The notes beneath the pieces are model-generated. The model worked only from the letters and a program-made list of their open reading frames with translations, ran no database searches and was not told the DNA's origin. Both the position numbers and the translations under genes were made by a program. 64,000 nucleotides of DNA from Rhizobium metallidurans (GTDB taxonomy: Bacteria; Pseudomonadota; Alphaproteobacteria; Rhizobiales; Rhizobiaceae): the NCBI RefSeq assembly GCF_014196505.1, contig NZ_JACIDW010000003.1, positions 434,001-498,000 of the forward strand, in the 5' to 3' direction. Each line of letters begins with the position of its first letter. Position 1 is the stretch's first letter. Shown here piece by piece: positions 26,910 through 36,206 of this stretch.

Positions 26910-27782
26910 TTAGGAGCGGTCGAGCGCGATCCGCTTTCGGCCGGCGAGGTCCTGGATATACTGCCAGGCGACGCGGCCCGAGCGGGCGCCGCGCGTCGTT
27001 GCCCATTCCAGCGCTTCGGCATGCAGCACCTCGCGGTCCAGCGGCAGCTTGAAGTGCGCGGCATAGCCGTCGATCATCGTCAGATAGTCTTCCTGGCTGC
27101 ACTTGTGGAAGCCGAGCCAGAGCCCGAAGCGGTCCGACAGCGAGACCTTCTCCTCCACCGCCTCCGACGGGTTGATCGCCGTCGACTGCTCGTTCTCCAT
27201 CATGTGGCGCGGCAGGAGATGTCGCCGGTTCGAGGTCGCGTAGAACAGCACGTTGTCGGGCCGGCCCTCGACGCCGCCGTCGAGCGCCGCCTTCAGCGAC
27301 TTGTAGGCGGTGTCGTCATGGTCGAAGGAGAGGTCGTCGCAGAAGACGATGACCCGGTGCGGCGTGTCCTTCAGCAGGTCGAGCAGCACCGGCAGGCTGG
27401 CGATATCCTCGCGGTGCACCTCGACGAGTTTCAGCGAGACGCCGGTTTCGCGTCTAACATCTTCGTGAACGGCTTTCACCAGCGACGACTTGCCCATGCC
27501 GCGCGCGCCCCACAGGAGCACGTTGTTGGCGGCATAGCCTTCGGCGAAGCGCACGGTGTTTTCATGCAGGATGTCACGCACCCGATCGACGCCGCGGATC
27601 AGCGCCAGCGCCACGCGGTTTGGGCGCGAAACAGGCTGCAAATGCTGGCGCGCGGGGGCCCAGACGAAGCAATCCGCCGCGTTCCAGTCGTTGAATGCGG
27701 GCGGCGGTCCCGCGAGCCGTTCGACGGCATCGGCAAGGCGGCGAAGCTCGCCGAGAATGATGCTGTTGACGTCTTCGGCCAT
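26910..27782 (-). CDS. DUF815 P-loop ATPase
   Basis: A 290-aa AAA-like ATP-binding protein of the DUF815 family: Walker A GARGMGKSS (about 92-100), Walker B RVIVFCDDLSF (about 145-153), a sensor region NVLFYATSNRRHLLPR and an arginine-containing SLSDRFGLWLGF. DUF815 proteins are widespread in proteobacteria and loosely related to DnaC/DnaA-type ATPases; their role is unknown. Converges on nlpD and is divergent from yajC, with 209 bases between the starts. Confidence 0.88.
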   Translation of the reverse strand: MAEDVNSIILGELRRLADAVERLAGPPPAFNDWNAADCFVWAPARQHLQPVSRPNRVALALIRGVDRVRDILHENTVRFAEGYAANNVLLWGARGMGKSSLVKAVHEDVRRETGVSLKLVEVHREDIASLPVLLDLLKDTPHRVIVFCDDLSFDHDDTAYKSLKAALDGGVEGRPDNVLFYATSNRRHLLPRHMMENEQSTAINPSEAVEEKVSLSDRFGLWLGFHKCSQEDYLTMIDGYAAHFKLPLDREVLHAEALEWATTRGARSGRVAWQYIQDLAGRKRIALDRS

Positions 27783-27906
27783 GGTGTTTCCTCCTTCGCG
27801 CGCACGCGGCTGTGCGCCAATCGCTTTTCGTAGCCGGGTAGCATGGCCTTTTACATGCGGAAAGGTTATGAGGCAGCGGAATCGGTACGGTTTTCGGCTG
27901 TTTCAG

Positions 27907-27934
27907 TTGCAATCGCAAAGACCATAATTATAGT
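27907..27934 (+). promoter_or_regulatory. candidate promoter of yajC-secDF
   Basis: TTGCAA (27907-27912), 16-base spacer, TATAGT (27929-27934), 57 bases before the yajC ATG. Sigma-70-like by eye only. Confidence 0.3.
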
Positions 27935-27991
27935 CCGGCCACCGAGAAAAAAGGCGACGTTCCGCCTCCGGAAAAGTTTGAGGAGTTTAGC

Positions 27992-28336
27992 ATGTTCATC
28001 ACCCCGGCATTCGCCCAGGCCACCGACAGCGCGGCGTCGCCGTTCGGTTCCGGCTTCGAAATGATCATCCTGTTCGTGCCGCTGATGGTCGTCTGGTATT
28101 TCCTGCTCATCCGTCCGCAGCGCGCCCAGGCCAAGAAGCGCGACGAAGCACTGAAGGCGATCCGTCGTGGCGACCAGGTCGTGACCTCCGGCGGCCTCGT
28201 CGGCAAGGTGACCAAGGTGATTGACGAGCGGGAAATCGAAGTCGAGATTGCCGATGGCGTCCGCGTCCGCATCGTGCGTACCGGCGTCTCCGAAATCCGC
28301 GTGAAGGGCGAGCCCGTAAAGGCCGACGCCGCGTAG
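27992..28336 (+). CDS. yajC: preprotein translocase subunit YajC
   Basis: A 114-aa protein with one membrane helix (about residues 17-39: GFEMIILFVPLMVVWYFLLI) followed by the YajC signature RPQRAQAKKRDEALKAIRRGDQVVTSGGLVGKV. YajC associates with SecDF-YidC at the Sec translocon. GAGGAG site before the ATG. secDF follows 54 bases later, the standard order. Confidence 0.95.
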   Translation: MFITPAFAQATDSAASPFGSGFEMIILFVPLMVVWYFLLIRPQRAQAKKRDEALKAIRRGDQVVTSGGLVGKVTKVIDEREIEVEIADGVRVRIVRTGVSEIRVKGEPVKADAA

Positions 28337-28390
28337 TCATCACGCATATCCACGAACCGGATCGCCCGGATCTGACATAGTCGAGAGAAA

Positions 28391-30952
28391 ATGCTTCATT
28401 TTTCCCGCTGGAAGACCGTTCTGATCTGGTTTGTGGTGCTGGTGGCCGTGGTGATCGCGGCCCCCAATTTTCTGCCGCTGGGGCAGTCCGGCTCGATTTC
28501 GTCCTGGCTGTCCAAGCACCGCGTCGTGCTCGGCTCCGATCTCAGGGGCGGTACGCACCTCGTCTTCCAGGTCGATCGCGCCGATGTCGCGCGCCAGAAG
28601 CTGGTGGTGACGGTGGGCGAGATCAGTCGCCGGTTGCGTCAGGCCAATATCCGCTACACCGGCCTCACCGGCAACGATCAGACCGTGACGGTCAAGATCG
28701 CCGACCCCAAGCAGATCGACGCCGCCGTCGCCGCGCTGAAGGAACCGGCCGCCGGCACCGGGAACGGCCTGCTCGGCGGCTCGGCGCGGGATGTCACGCT
28801 CACGCAGGCCGCCAGCGGCGATCTCACGATCCAGATCGCCAATGCCGCCATCGACGGCGCCATTTCGGCGGCCCAGACCCAATCGATCGATATCGTCAGC
28901 CGCCGCATCTCCGGCCTCGGCAACCCGGATTTCGCGATCAAGCCCGAGGGCGCAGATCGGCTGGATGTGCAGGTCTTCGGCGAGGTCGATGCCGAGCGTC
29001 TGAAGAATATCCTCAACGAACCCGCCAAGCTCTCCGTGCGCATGCTCGACGCAACCATGTCCGGACAGGACGCGGTCAATGGTCGCTGGCCGGCGAGCTC
29101 GGAGGTTCTCTATTCGCTGGATGATCCGCCGGTTCCCTACCTCGTCGATCGCACCGACTTCATCACCGGCGCGAACATTGTCGATGTCCAGTCGGTGGCC
29201 GATACGCAGGCCGATACGGTGTCGATCAGCTACGTGCTCGACGCCGAAGGCACGAAACGCCTGGCGGAGAAGACACAGCAGAACACCGGCGGCTACCTCG
29301 CGATCATCTTTGACGATCAGGTCATGGCGTCGCTTCCGATCACCGCGCCGATCCTTGACGGGAAGGGCGCGATCCCGGTCAGCTACACCGAAGAAGGCGC
29401 CAACGATCTGGCGCTCATGCTGCGCGCCGGCGCCCTACCGGCGACGCTGACCGCGGTCGAGGAGCGTACGGTCAGCGCCGCGCTTGGCGCGGAATCGGCG
29501 CGGGCAGGGCTCGTCGCCGGCATTGTCGCGGCCATTCTCGTCATCGGCCTGATGTTCGGCTTCTATCGCGGCCTCGGCGTGATCGCGGCCCTGTCGCTGC
29601 TCTTGAACCTCGTCCTCATCCTCGCGGTGATGAGCCTCATCGGCGCCACGCTCACCTTGCCGGGGATTGCCGGCATCGTCCTGATCATCGGCATGGCGGT
29701 CGATGCCAATGTCCTGATCTACGAGCGCATCCGCGACGAGGCGAAAACCGGCAGGCCGTTTTTCGAGGCGATCGACTATGGCTTCTCTCGGGCGATCATG
29801 ACGATCCTCGACGCCAACGTCACCATCGTCATCGCCGCCGTCATCCTCTACTTCCTCGGCAACGACGCCGTGCGCGGCTTTGCCGTTACGCTTGCCGCCG
29901 GCATCCTGACCACCATCTTCACGGCCGTCACGCTCACCCGCTGGATCGTCGTCACCTGGCTGCATCGCCGGCATCCGAAGCATCTGCCGAAGGATGTCCA
30001 CACCGGCATCTTCGATCGCGCCAACATCCGCTTCATGGGCATCCGCCGCTACGTGTTCACCGCCTCGGCCGCACTTTGCGTCGCCGCCATGGTGGGCTTC
30101 GCCGCGGTCGGAATGCATCTCGGCATCGATTTCGCCGGCGGCTCGATCGTCGAGGTCAAGGCCAGGCAGGGCGCGGCCGACATCGGCGATATCCGCGCCC
30201 GCCTCGGCGATTTGCCGATTGGAGACATCGAGGCCCGCAGGCTCGCGGATCCCTCGGGCGCACTGGTCCAGCTGGAGGCGCAGGGCGGCGGCGAGAATGC
30301 CGAACAGTCGGCGGTCACGCTGGTGCGCGACGAACTCGGCACCGATTATGATTTCCGCCGCGTCGAAGTGGTGGGGCCCGCCATATCGGGCGAGCTCACC
30401 CGTGCCGCCTCGCTCGGCGTGCTGGCGTCGCTCATCGTCATCCTCGTCTATATCTGGATGCGCTTCGAGTGGCAGTTCGCCGTCGGCGCCATCGTCGCCA
30501 CGCTGCACGACATCATCCTGATCCTCGGGCTTTTCGTGCTGACAGGCATCGAGTTCAACCTGACGAGCGTCGCGGCCCTTCTGACCATCATCGGCTATTC
30601 GCTCAACGATACCGTCGTGGTCTACGACCGCATGCGCGAAAACCTGAAGCGCTACCGCAAGATGCCGCTGCCGATCCTGATCGACGCGTCGATCAACCAG
30701 ACGCTGTCGCGCACCGTGCTGACCGCGGCCACCACCATGCTGGCGCTGCTCGCGCTCGCGCTGTTCGGCGGCGAGGTTATCCGTTCCTTCGCCTTCATCA
30801 TGCTGGCTGGCGTTGCCATCGGCACGTTTTCCTCCATCTACATTGCCGCACCGGTGCTGATCGTCTTCAAGCTTCGCCCGGATGCGCTCGACAACGACAA
30901 CGACAAGAAAGTACCGGAACCGGCCGCCCAGCCCGGCAAGCCGGCAGTGTGA
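28391..30952 (+). CDS. secD-secF: fused protein translocase subunit SecDF
   Basis: An 853-aa single polypeptide joining SecD (residues 1 to about 535) and SecF (about 540-853: FDRANIRFMGIRRYVFTASAALCV...). The SecD half has TM1, the periplasmic P1 region (SRRISGLGNPDFAIKPEGADRLDVQVFGEVD), and LPGIAGIVLIIGMAVDANVLIYERIRDE. The SecF half has LGIDFAGGSIVEV, TSVAALLTIIGYSLNDTVVVYDRMREN. These RND-like proteins use the proton gradient to pull exported proteins across the membrane. Fusion is common in rhizobia. The Mth938-like gene starts 4 bases after the stop. Confidence 0.96.
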   Translation: MLHFSRWKTVLIWFVVLVAVVIAAPNFLPLGQSGSISSWLSKHRVVLGSDLRGGTHLVFQVDRADVARQKLVVTVGEISRRLRQANIRYTGLTGNDQTVTVKIADPKQIDAAVAALKEPAAGTGNGLLGGSARDVTLTQAASGDLTIQIANAAIDGAISAAQTQSIDIVSRRISGLGNPDFAIKPEGADRLDVQVFGEVDAERLKNILNEPAKLSVRMLDATMSGQDAVNGRWPASSEVLYSLDDPPVPYLVDRTDFITGANIVDVQSVADTQADTVSISYVLDAEGTKRLAEKTQQNTGGYLAIIFDDQVMASLPITAPILDGKGAIPVSYTEEGANDLALMLRAGALPATLTAVEERTVSAALGAESARAGLVAGIVAAILVIGLMFGFYRGLGVIAALSLLLNLVLILAVMSLIGATLTLPGIAGIVLIIGMAVDANVLIYERIRDEAKTGRPFFEAIDYGFSRAIMTILDANVTIVIAAVILYFLGNDAVRGFAVTLAAGILTTIFTAVTLTRWIVVTWLHRRHPKHLPKDVHTGIFDRANIRFMGIRRYVFTASAALCVAAMVGFAAVGMHLGIDFAGGSIVEVKARQGAADIGDIRARLGDLPIGDIEARRLADPSGALVQLEAQGGGENAEQSAVTLVRDELGTDYDFRRVEVVGPAISGELTRAASLGVLASLIVILVYIWMRFEWQFAVGAIVATLHDIILILGLFVLTGIEFNLTSVAALLTIIGYSLNDTVVVYDRMRENLKRYRKMPLPILIDASINQTLSRTVLTAATTMLALLALALFGGEVIRSFAFIMLAGVAIGTFSSIYIAAPVLIVFKLRPDALDNDNDKKVPEPAAQPGKPAV

Positions 30953-30956
30953 GAAT

Positions 30957-31343
30957 ATGGCAAGAGGCATAGAAATACGCGAAGCGCATTTTCCCGGTCG
31001 CGCTCCGATCGATACCTACGGGAACGGCGGCTTCCGCTTCGCCGACATGTCGCATCGCGGTTCGATCCTCTGCCTGCCGTCGGGCATCCATGGCTGGAAG
31101 ATGGACGCGACCATGCCGCTGTCGATCGAGAACCTGCAGCGCGTGCTCGACGAGGCGTCCGAAATCGAATTCCTGCTGCTCGGCACCGGCGTCGACATGC
31201 GCCCGATACCGGCCGACCTCAAGGCGGCGCTGAAGGGCGCCGGTATTTCCTCGGATTCGATGAGCACCGGCGCGGCGGTGCGCACCTTCAACATCATGCT
31301 GATGGAATCACGTGCCGTCGCGGCGGCGCTGATCGCGGTCTGA
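30957..31343 (+). CDS. Mth938-like domain protein (NDUFAF3-like)
   Basis: A 128-aa single-domain protein of the Mth938/DUF498 fold: NGGFRFADMSHRGSILCLPSGIHGWKM, EFLLLGTGVDMRPIP, GISSDSMSTGAAVRTFNIMLMESRAVAAALIAV. The human relative NDUFAF3 assists assembly of respiratory complex I; bacterial members are uncharacterised and are recorded next to secDF in many proteobacteria. ATG 30957 lies 4 bases behind secDF; the next gene starts 3 bases after its stop, so the three form one operon. Confidence 0.88.
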   Translation: MARGIEIREAHFPGRAPIDTYGNGGFRFADMSHRGSILCLPSGIHGWKMDATMPLSIENLQRVLDEASEIEFLLLGTGVDMRPIPADLKAALKGAGISSDSMSTGAAVRTFNIMLMESRAVAAALIAV

Positions 31344-31346
31344 CGA

Positions 31347-32198
31347 ATGGCCGATCAATCCTCGACGAACCAGGACATCTGTCTGGCGATGCTGCGCGAC
31401 AGCGATCGCGACCGTTATCTTGCCTGCCTCCTGTCTCCGCAAGACAAGCGCGGCGCGCTGGCGGCACTTTACGCCTTCAACGCCGAACTCGCCCGTATCC
31501 GCGACCTCGTGCATGAGCCGCTTCCCGGTGAGGTCCGCATGCAATACTGGCGCGACCTGCTTCAGGGAACCGCCCACGGTTCCACCGAGGCCAATCCGGT
31601 GGCCGCGGCACTTCTGTCGGCCATCGAGACCCACCGCCTGCCGCGCCAAACGCTTCTCGACATGATAGACGCCCGCGTTTTCGACCTTTACGACGATCCG
31701 ATGGAATCGCGCGGCGCGCTTGAAGGCTATGCCGGCGAGACGGCCTCGGCGCTGATCCAGCTGGCGAGCCTGATCCTGTCACCGGACGATGCGCCGAAGT
31801 CGGCCGAAGCGGCCGGCCATGCCGGCGTCGCCCAGGCGATGGCGGGTTTGCTGCTTTTGATGCCGCTCCATCGCCACCGGGGGCAGATCTACATCCCGCT
31901 TGAAATCCTGTCGGCGACCGGCCTCGATCGCGACAGCTTTCTTGACGGCGGGGACAAGACGCGCGTTTCGGCCGCCATCGAGGCCTTTGCCGGGCTTGGG
32001 CGGGATCATCTCGCCAAGGCACGCAAGGTCGCCATCCCGCAGCCGCTCCTTCCGGCCTTCCTGCCCGCGGCACTGGCCGGGCCGGTGCTGTCGAAGGCGC
32101 AACATGTGGGGGCGGGGCTGTTCGAGAAAACGGTGCAGCAACCGCAATGGCGCCGCCAGATCGGCATGACGATCGCGTTGATGCGCGGGAAAATCTGA
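31347..32198 (+). CDS. phytoene/squalene synthase family protein (NDUFAF6-like)
   Basis: A 283-aa member of the trans-isoprenyl diphosphate synthase fold: DRYLACLLSPQDKRGALAALYAFNAELARIRDLVHEPLPGEVRMQYWRD, then ARVFDLYDDPMES and YAGETASALIQLASLIL. The DxxxD metal-binding motifs of true squalene/phytoene synthases appear eroded (HEPLPGE; LYDDPME), which matches the NDUFAF6 branch implicated in complex I assembly rather than carotenoid or hopanoid synthesis. Operon position behind the NDUFAF3-like gene supports that reading. A biosynthetic role cannot be excluded. Confidence 0.8.
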   Translation: MADQSSTNQDICLAMLRDSDRDRYLACLLSPQDKRGALAALYAFNAELARIRDLVHEPLPGEVRMQYWRDLLQGTAHGSTEANPVAAALLSAIETHRLPRQTLLDMIDARVFDLYDDPMESRGALEGYAGETASALIQLASLILSPDDAPKSAEAAGHAGVAQAMAGLLLLMPLHRHRGQIYIPLEILSATGLDRDSFLDGGDKTRVSAAIEAFAGLGRDHLAKARKVAIPQPLLPAFLPAALAGPVLSKAQHVGAGLFEKTVQQPQWRRQIGMTIALMRGKI

Positions 32199-32283
32199 CG
32201 CTTGTCCAAACTCGCGCAAGCCTCGCGCGTTATAGCTGTCATGATCGCCTGCCTTGGATGGCCTGTTTTGGATGGAGTGTAAC

Positions 32284-32751
32284 GTGAGCATTTTCGCCTG
32301 GGTCGTTCTTTTCTCGCTTCTTGCTCTCCTGGCCCTTGTCGCCGTGCGCATGTCGTCGAAGCATGAGGCGCAGGGCCTGGATGACGCGGGCTTCGCCATT
32401 ATCGAGTTCAACCGCGCCTTTCCGACCGAGGCGATCCGCTCGCTGCAGGCGACCGCGAACGGCGAGGTGGTGTTCGTTCGCCTGCACGACAACAAGACCG
32501 GCTTCATGCGCAACATGCAGCGCCACTACTCCTGCCAGGTCATCCAGCCCGGCCGGGTGCGCGTCCAGAGTTCCGATACCGGCAAGGGGCTGACGCTCGA
32601 GTTCCTCGATGCGCGGCACCAGAACGGCACCTTCGAATTCGCGTCGCCGAAGGAGGCGTCGGAAGTCGCCCTCTGGCTGCTCGGAAACTACGTCGCCGAG
32701 CCCGATCGCGAGCTGCCGCTTACCGATCCGACAGCCGCCAATCACCGATAA
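32284..32751 (+). CDS. hypothetical membrane-anchored protein
   Basis: About 155 aa with an N-terminal membrane helix (SIFAWVVLFSLLALLALVAV) and a soluble, beta-rich C-terminal part (IIEFNRAFPTEAIRSLQATANGEVVFVRLHDNKTGFM...). GTG 32284 is chosen (GGAGTG upstream); an ATG at 32254 is also in frame. Codon use is fully core-like. I recognise no family; the soluble part would face the cytoplasm or periplasm depending on orientation. Confidence 0.72.
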   Translation: MSIFAWVVLFSLLALLALVAVRMSSKHEAQGLDDAGFAIIEFNRAFPTEAIRSLQATANGEVVFVRLHDNKTGFMRNMQRHYSCQVIQPGRVRVQSSDTGKGLTLEFLDARHQNGTFEFASPKEASEVALWLLGNYVAEPDRELPLTDPTAANHR

Positions 32752-32921
32752 ATGCACCTTTCGACTTTCAATCGAAACCGTGTCCGGCCACCCGCCAGAC
32801 TTGCGGCGACGCCCGCTCGTACCTACCTCTATCGTGTCATATTGCCCGGTGCCCCAAATTGGAGCATCTTTCGCGCGCTCAGCGAAACGGTATGACTTTC
32901 GACAACTCATTGGAGGTAGGT

Positions 32922-33581
32922 ATGCTTGCGATAAACGATGTTGCCCCTGATTTCGAAGCGCAGACCACCGAAGGAACCATCAATTTTCACGATTGGATTG
33001 GTAGTTCCTGGGCGGTCCTGTTCTCGCATCCCAAGGATTTCACGCCCGTGTGCACCACGGAGCTGGGCTATATGGCGAGAATCAAGCCGGAATTCGACCG
33101 GCGCGGCGTGAAGATCATCGGCCTCTCCGTCGATCCGCTGGAGCGTCACGACGGCTGGATGGACGACATCGAGGAAACGCAGGGCACGCGACCGAACTAC
33201 CCGATGATCGCCGACGTCGATTTCAACGTGTCGAAGCTCTACCACATGCTGCCGGCGGCCGTGTCGGGCGATCCGACGGTGCGCACCGCCGCCGACAATC
33301 AGACGGTTCGTAACGTCTTCGTGATCGGGCCCGACAAGAAGATCAAGCTGATCCTCGTCTACCCGATGACGACAGGCCGCAACTTCGACGAAGTCATCCG
33401 CGTGATCGATTCCCTGCAGCTCACGGCAAAGCACAAGGTCGCGACGCCCGCCAACTGGCAGAACGGCGGCGACGTCATCATCGCCGGTTCGGTCTCCGAC
33501 GAGGATGCGAAAAAGCAGTATCCAGACGGCTGGGCGGCGCCGAAGCCCTATATCCGCATCGTGCCGCAGCCGAAGGGATAA
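32922..33581 (+). CDS. 1-Cys peroxiredoxin (Prx6 type)
   Basis: A 219-aa thiol peroxidase of the Prx6/AhpC-TSA 1-Cys group: peroxidatic Cys44 in HPKDFTPVCTTELG, SVDPLERHDGWMDDIEE, and the long C-terminal domain (VATPANWQNGGDVIIAGSVSDEDAKKQYPDGW) that defines the group. Reduces peroxides in the cytoplasm. ATG 32922 has an ideal GGAGGT site 8 bases upstream. Followed after 25 bases by an MBL/rhodanese gene, suggesting joint use in thiol/sulfide redox. Confidence 0.93.
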   Translation: MLAINDVAPDFEAQTTEGTINFHDWIGSSWAVLFSHPKDFTPVCTTELGYMARIKPEFDRRGVKIIGLSVDPLERHDGWMDDIEETQGTRPNYPMIADVDFNVSKLYHMLPAAVSGDPTVRTAADNQTVRNVFVIGPDKKIKLILVYPMTTGRNFDEVIRVIDSLQLTAKHKVATPANWQNGGDVIIAGSVSDEDAKKQYPDGWAAPKPYIRIVPQPKG

Positions 33582-33606
33582 TATAGACCGCGCGCAGGAG
33601 ACGCAG

Positions 33607-34644
33607 ATGATCTTCCGTCAGCTTTTCGACCCCGCATCCAGCACCTACTCCTACCTGATGGCGAGCAGGCGGGGCGGGGAGGCGCTGATCATCGATCCCG
33701 TGCTGGAAAAGGTCGATCGGTACCTGCAGCTCATCCTCGAGCTTGACCTGAAGCTGGTCAAGGCCGTGGACACGCATCTTCATGCCGATCACATCACGGG
33801 TCTTGGCGCATTGCGCGACAAGACCCACTGCACGACTGTCATGGGCGAACAGACCAAGGCTGATGTCGTTTCGATGCGCCTGTCCGACAACGACAAGCTG
33901 ACGATCGAAGGCCTGTCGCTCGATGTCATCTACACGCCGGGCCATACGGACGATAGCTATAGCTTCGTGTTGCCCGACCGCGTCTTCACCGGCGACACGC
34001 TGCTCATCCGGGGCACCGGCCGCACGGATTTCCAGAACGGCGATCCGCGCGCCCAGTTCGAATCCATCTTCGGCCGCCTTTTGAAGCTTCCCGACACGAC
34101 GCTGGTCTACCCCGCCCACGACTACAAGGGCGACACGGTTTCGACCATCGGCGAGGAAAAGGCCTTCAACCCGCGCCTGCAGGTGCGCTCGGCCGACGAA
34201 TATGCCGATCTCATGAACAACCTGAAGCTCTCCAACCCGAAGATGATGGACGTGGCCGTGCCGGCCAACATGAAGATCGGCATGGATCATCACGACGTCG
34301 ACAGTCGCGGATGGTCGTTGAGCGTCCGACAGGTCTTCGATCTCATGGGCAGGCCCGATGTCACGCTGATCGATCTGCGCGAGGACAGCGAACGCCAGCG
34401 CCACGGCGTCATCCCGACATCGCTGCATTTTCCCTATCCGGCGCTCGCTGAAAGCATCGGCGCCGGCGGCGTTCTGCATGAACTCGGCGTATCGACCACC
34501 AAGCGGCTGGTCTTCTACTGCGCCTTCGGTGAACGTTCCGCCATGGCGGTTCAGGCCGCGCACGACGCCGGCATCGCATCCGCCTGCCACATGGAGGGCG
34601 GCATCGATGCCTGGAAGAAGGCCAACGGGCCGGTCACCCACTGA
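33607..34644 (+). CDS. MBL-fold hydrolase fused to rhodanese (persulfide dioxygenase-like)
   Basis: A 345-aa protein. N-terminal metallo-beta-lactamase fold of the ETHE1/glyoxalase II-like type (THLHADH at 57-62, YTPGHTDDSYSF, FTGDTLLIRGTGRTDFQNGDP, YPAHDYKG). C-terminal rhodanese domain (about 240-345) with active-site Cys305 in VFYCAFGERSAMA. ETHE1 enzymes oxidise glutathione persulfide to sulfite, and rhodanese domains move sulfane sulfur; a fused form would couple both. Likely in one operon with the peroxiredoxin. Confidence 0.88.
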   Translation: MIFRQLFDPASSTYSYLMASRRGGEALIIDPVLEKVDRYLQLILELDLKLVKAVDTHLHADHITGLGALRDKTHCTTVMGEQTKADVVSMRLSDNDKLTIEGLSLDVIYTPGHTDDSYSFVLPDRVFTGDTLLIRGTGRTDFQNGDPRAQFESIFGRLLKLPDTTLVYPAHDYKGDTVSTIGEEKAFNPRLQVRSADEYADLMNNLKLSNPKMMDVAVPANMKIGMDHHDVDSRGWSLSVRQVFDLMGRPDVTLIDLREDSERQRHGVIPTSLHFPYPALAESIGAGGVLHELGVSTTKRLVFYCAFGERSAMAVQAAHDAGIASACHMEGGIDAWKKANGPVTH

Positions 34645-34669
34645 CCTGTCTTGCCTTATGGGCAGAGCC

Positions 34670-34693
34670 GCCTGATCACTATTCGGATCAGGC
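34670..34693. terminator. hairpin between convergent MBL-rhodanese and trmFO genes
   Basis: Perfect 8-bp stem GCCTGATC / GATCAGGC with an 8-nt loop. It overlaps the trmFO stop codon (TGA within the arm). T run is weak, so the terminator role is inferred from the convergent layout. Confidence 0.45.
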
Positions 34694-36103
34694 CGTTTCG
34701 CCGAGCCACGCCGCGCAATCCGAGAGCGCCCGCTTGGCGATCAGCTGCCGCTTCATGATCGTCTTGTCCTTGCCGCGGAAGCGCTTCACGCCCTCCGGCT
34801 TGACGATCGAGCCCGGCTCGAGTTCCGGGAACAGCCCGAAATTGATGTTCATCGGCTGGAAGGAGCGCTTGCCCGGTTCCTCGTCGTTGCTGAGATGCCC
34901 GCCGGTGATATGGCCGAGCAGCGAACCGAGCGCGGTCGTTGCCGGCGGCAGCGAGACTGCTTCGCCCTTGCGCTCGGCGGCCGCGAACCGGCCCGCGAGC
35001 AAGCCGACGCTGGCGCTCTCGACATAGCCCTCGCAGCCGGTGATCTGGCCGGCGAAGCGCAGGCCCGGTCGCGACTTGAGCGTCAGCGAACCGTCGAGCA
35101 GCGTCGGCGAATTGATGTAGGTGTTGCGGTGCAGGCCGCCGAGACGTGCGAATTCGGCGTTCTGCAGCCCCGGGATCATCTTGAGGATCTCCGTCTGCGC
35201 GCCGTATTTCAGCTTCGTCTGGAAGCCGACCATGTTGTAGAGCGTACCGAGCGCATTGTCCTGGCGCAGCTGCACGACGGCATAGGCCTTCACCGTCGGA
35301 TTATGCGCGTTGGTCAGCCCCATCGGCTTCATTGGCCCATGGCGCAGCGTCTCGCGGCCGCGCTCGGCCATGATTTCGATCGGCAGGCAGCCATCGAAAT
35401 AGGGCGTGCCTTCCCACTCCTTGAAACCAACCGTGTCGCCGGCGATCAGCGCGTCGACGAAGGCATTGTACTGCGCTTCGTCCATCGGGCAGTTGATGTA
35501 GTCCTTGCCCGTGCCACCGGGGCCGACCTTGTCGTAGCGCGACTGATACCAGCAGATATCCATGTCGATGCTCTCACGATAGACGATCGGCGCGATGGCG
35601 TCGAAGAAGGCGAGGGCGTCGGCGCCGGTTTCGGCCTGGATGGCGCTGGCAAGCGCAGGCGCCGTCAGCGGACCGGTGGCGACGATCGCCAGGTCCCACT
35701 CCTTCGGCGGAAGACCGGTGATCTCCTCGCGCACCACTGATATCAGCGGATGATCGTGCACCGCCCGGGTGACGGCCTCCGAGAACCCGTCGCGATCTAC
35801 AGCCAGCGCGCCGCCGGCCGGCACCTGGTGCTTGTCGGCGCAGGCCATGATCAGCGATCCCGCCATGCGCATCTCCGCGTGGATGACGCCGACGGCATTG
35901 GCGGTCGCATCGTCCGAGCGGAACGAGTTGGAACAGACGAGCTCGGCCAGATGGTCCGTCTTGTGCGCATCGGTGCCGCGCACGCCGCGCATCTCGTGCA
36001 GGATGACGGGAACGCCGGCGTTTGCGATCTGCCACGCGGCTTCGGAGCCCGCGAGCCCGCCGCCGACGACGTGGATGGGAGAATGGGAAGAGGTCTGGGT
36101 CAT
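34688..36103 (-). CDS. trmFO: methylenetetrahydrofolate--tRNA (uracil-5-)-methyltransferase TrmFO
   Basis: A 471-aa folate/FAD-dependent enzyme making m5U54 in tRNA. FAD motif [14 protein letters not shown] (residues 11-24), [19 protein letters not shown] (conserved Cys57), [28 protein letters not shown] and C-terminal [12 protein letters not shown]. The start at 36103 ([16 protein letters not shown]) is the most likely; longer in-frame starts add low-similarity residues. Convergent with the MBL-rhodanese gene. Confidence 0.94.
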   Translation of the reverse strand: MTQTSSHSPIHVVGGGLAGSEAAWQIANAGVPVILHEMRGVRGTDAHKTDHLAELVCSNSFRSDDATANAVGVIHAEMRMAGSLIMACADKHQVPAGGALAVDRDGFSEAVTRAVHDHPLISVVREEITGLPPKEWDLAIVATGPLTAPALASAIQAETGADALAFFDAIAPIVYRESIDMDICWYQSRYDKVGPGGTGKDYINCPMDEAQYNAFVDALIAGDTVGFKEWEGTPYFDGCLPIEIMAERGRETLRHGPMKPMGLTNAHNPTVKAYAVVQLRQDNALGTLYNMVGFQTKLKYGAQTEILKMIPGLQNAEFARLGGLHRNTYINSPTLLDGSLTLKSRPGLRFAGQITGCEGYVESASVGLLAGRFAAAERKGEAVSLPPATTALGSLLGHITGGHLSNDEEPGKRSFQPMNINFGLFPELEPGSIVKPEGVKRFRGKDKTIMKRQLIAKRALSDCAAWLGETA

Positions 36104-36206
36104 GCGCGGCTGATTATCACGGCGCGCCATGACAGCAAACTGGATATTGCCAGGAAACCGGATATTTGAGCAGCAACTGCCGCCCAACGGTGGCCCCCAC
36201 CATTCC

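Noticed and set aside
31347..32198. Carotenoid or hopanoid pathway gene
   Set aside because: No isoprenoid genes nearby and the aspartate-rich motifs look degraded; the operon with secDF and the NDUFAF3-like gene points elsewhere.
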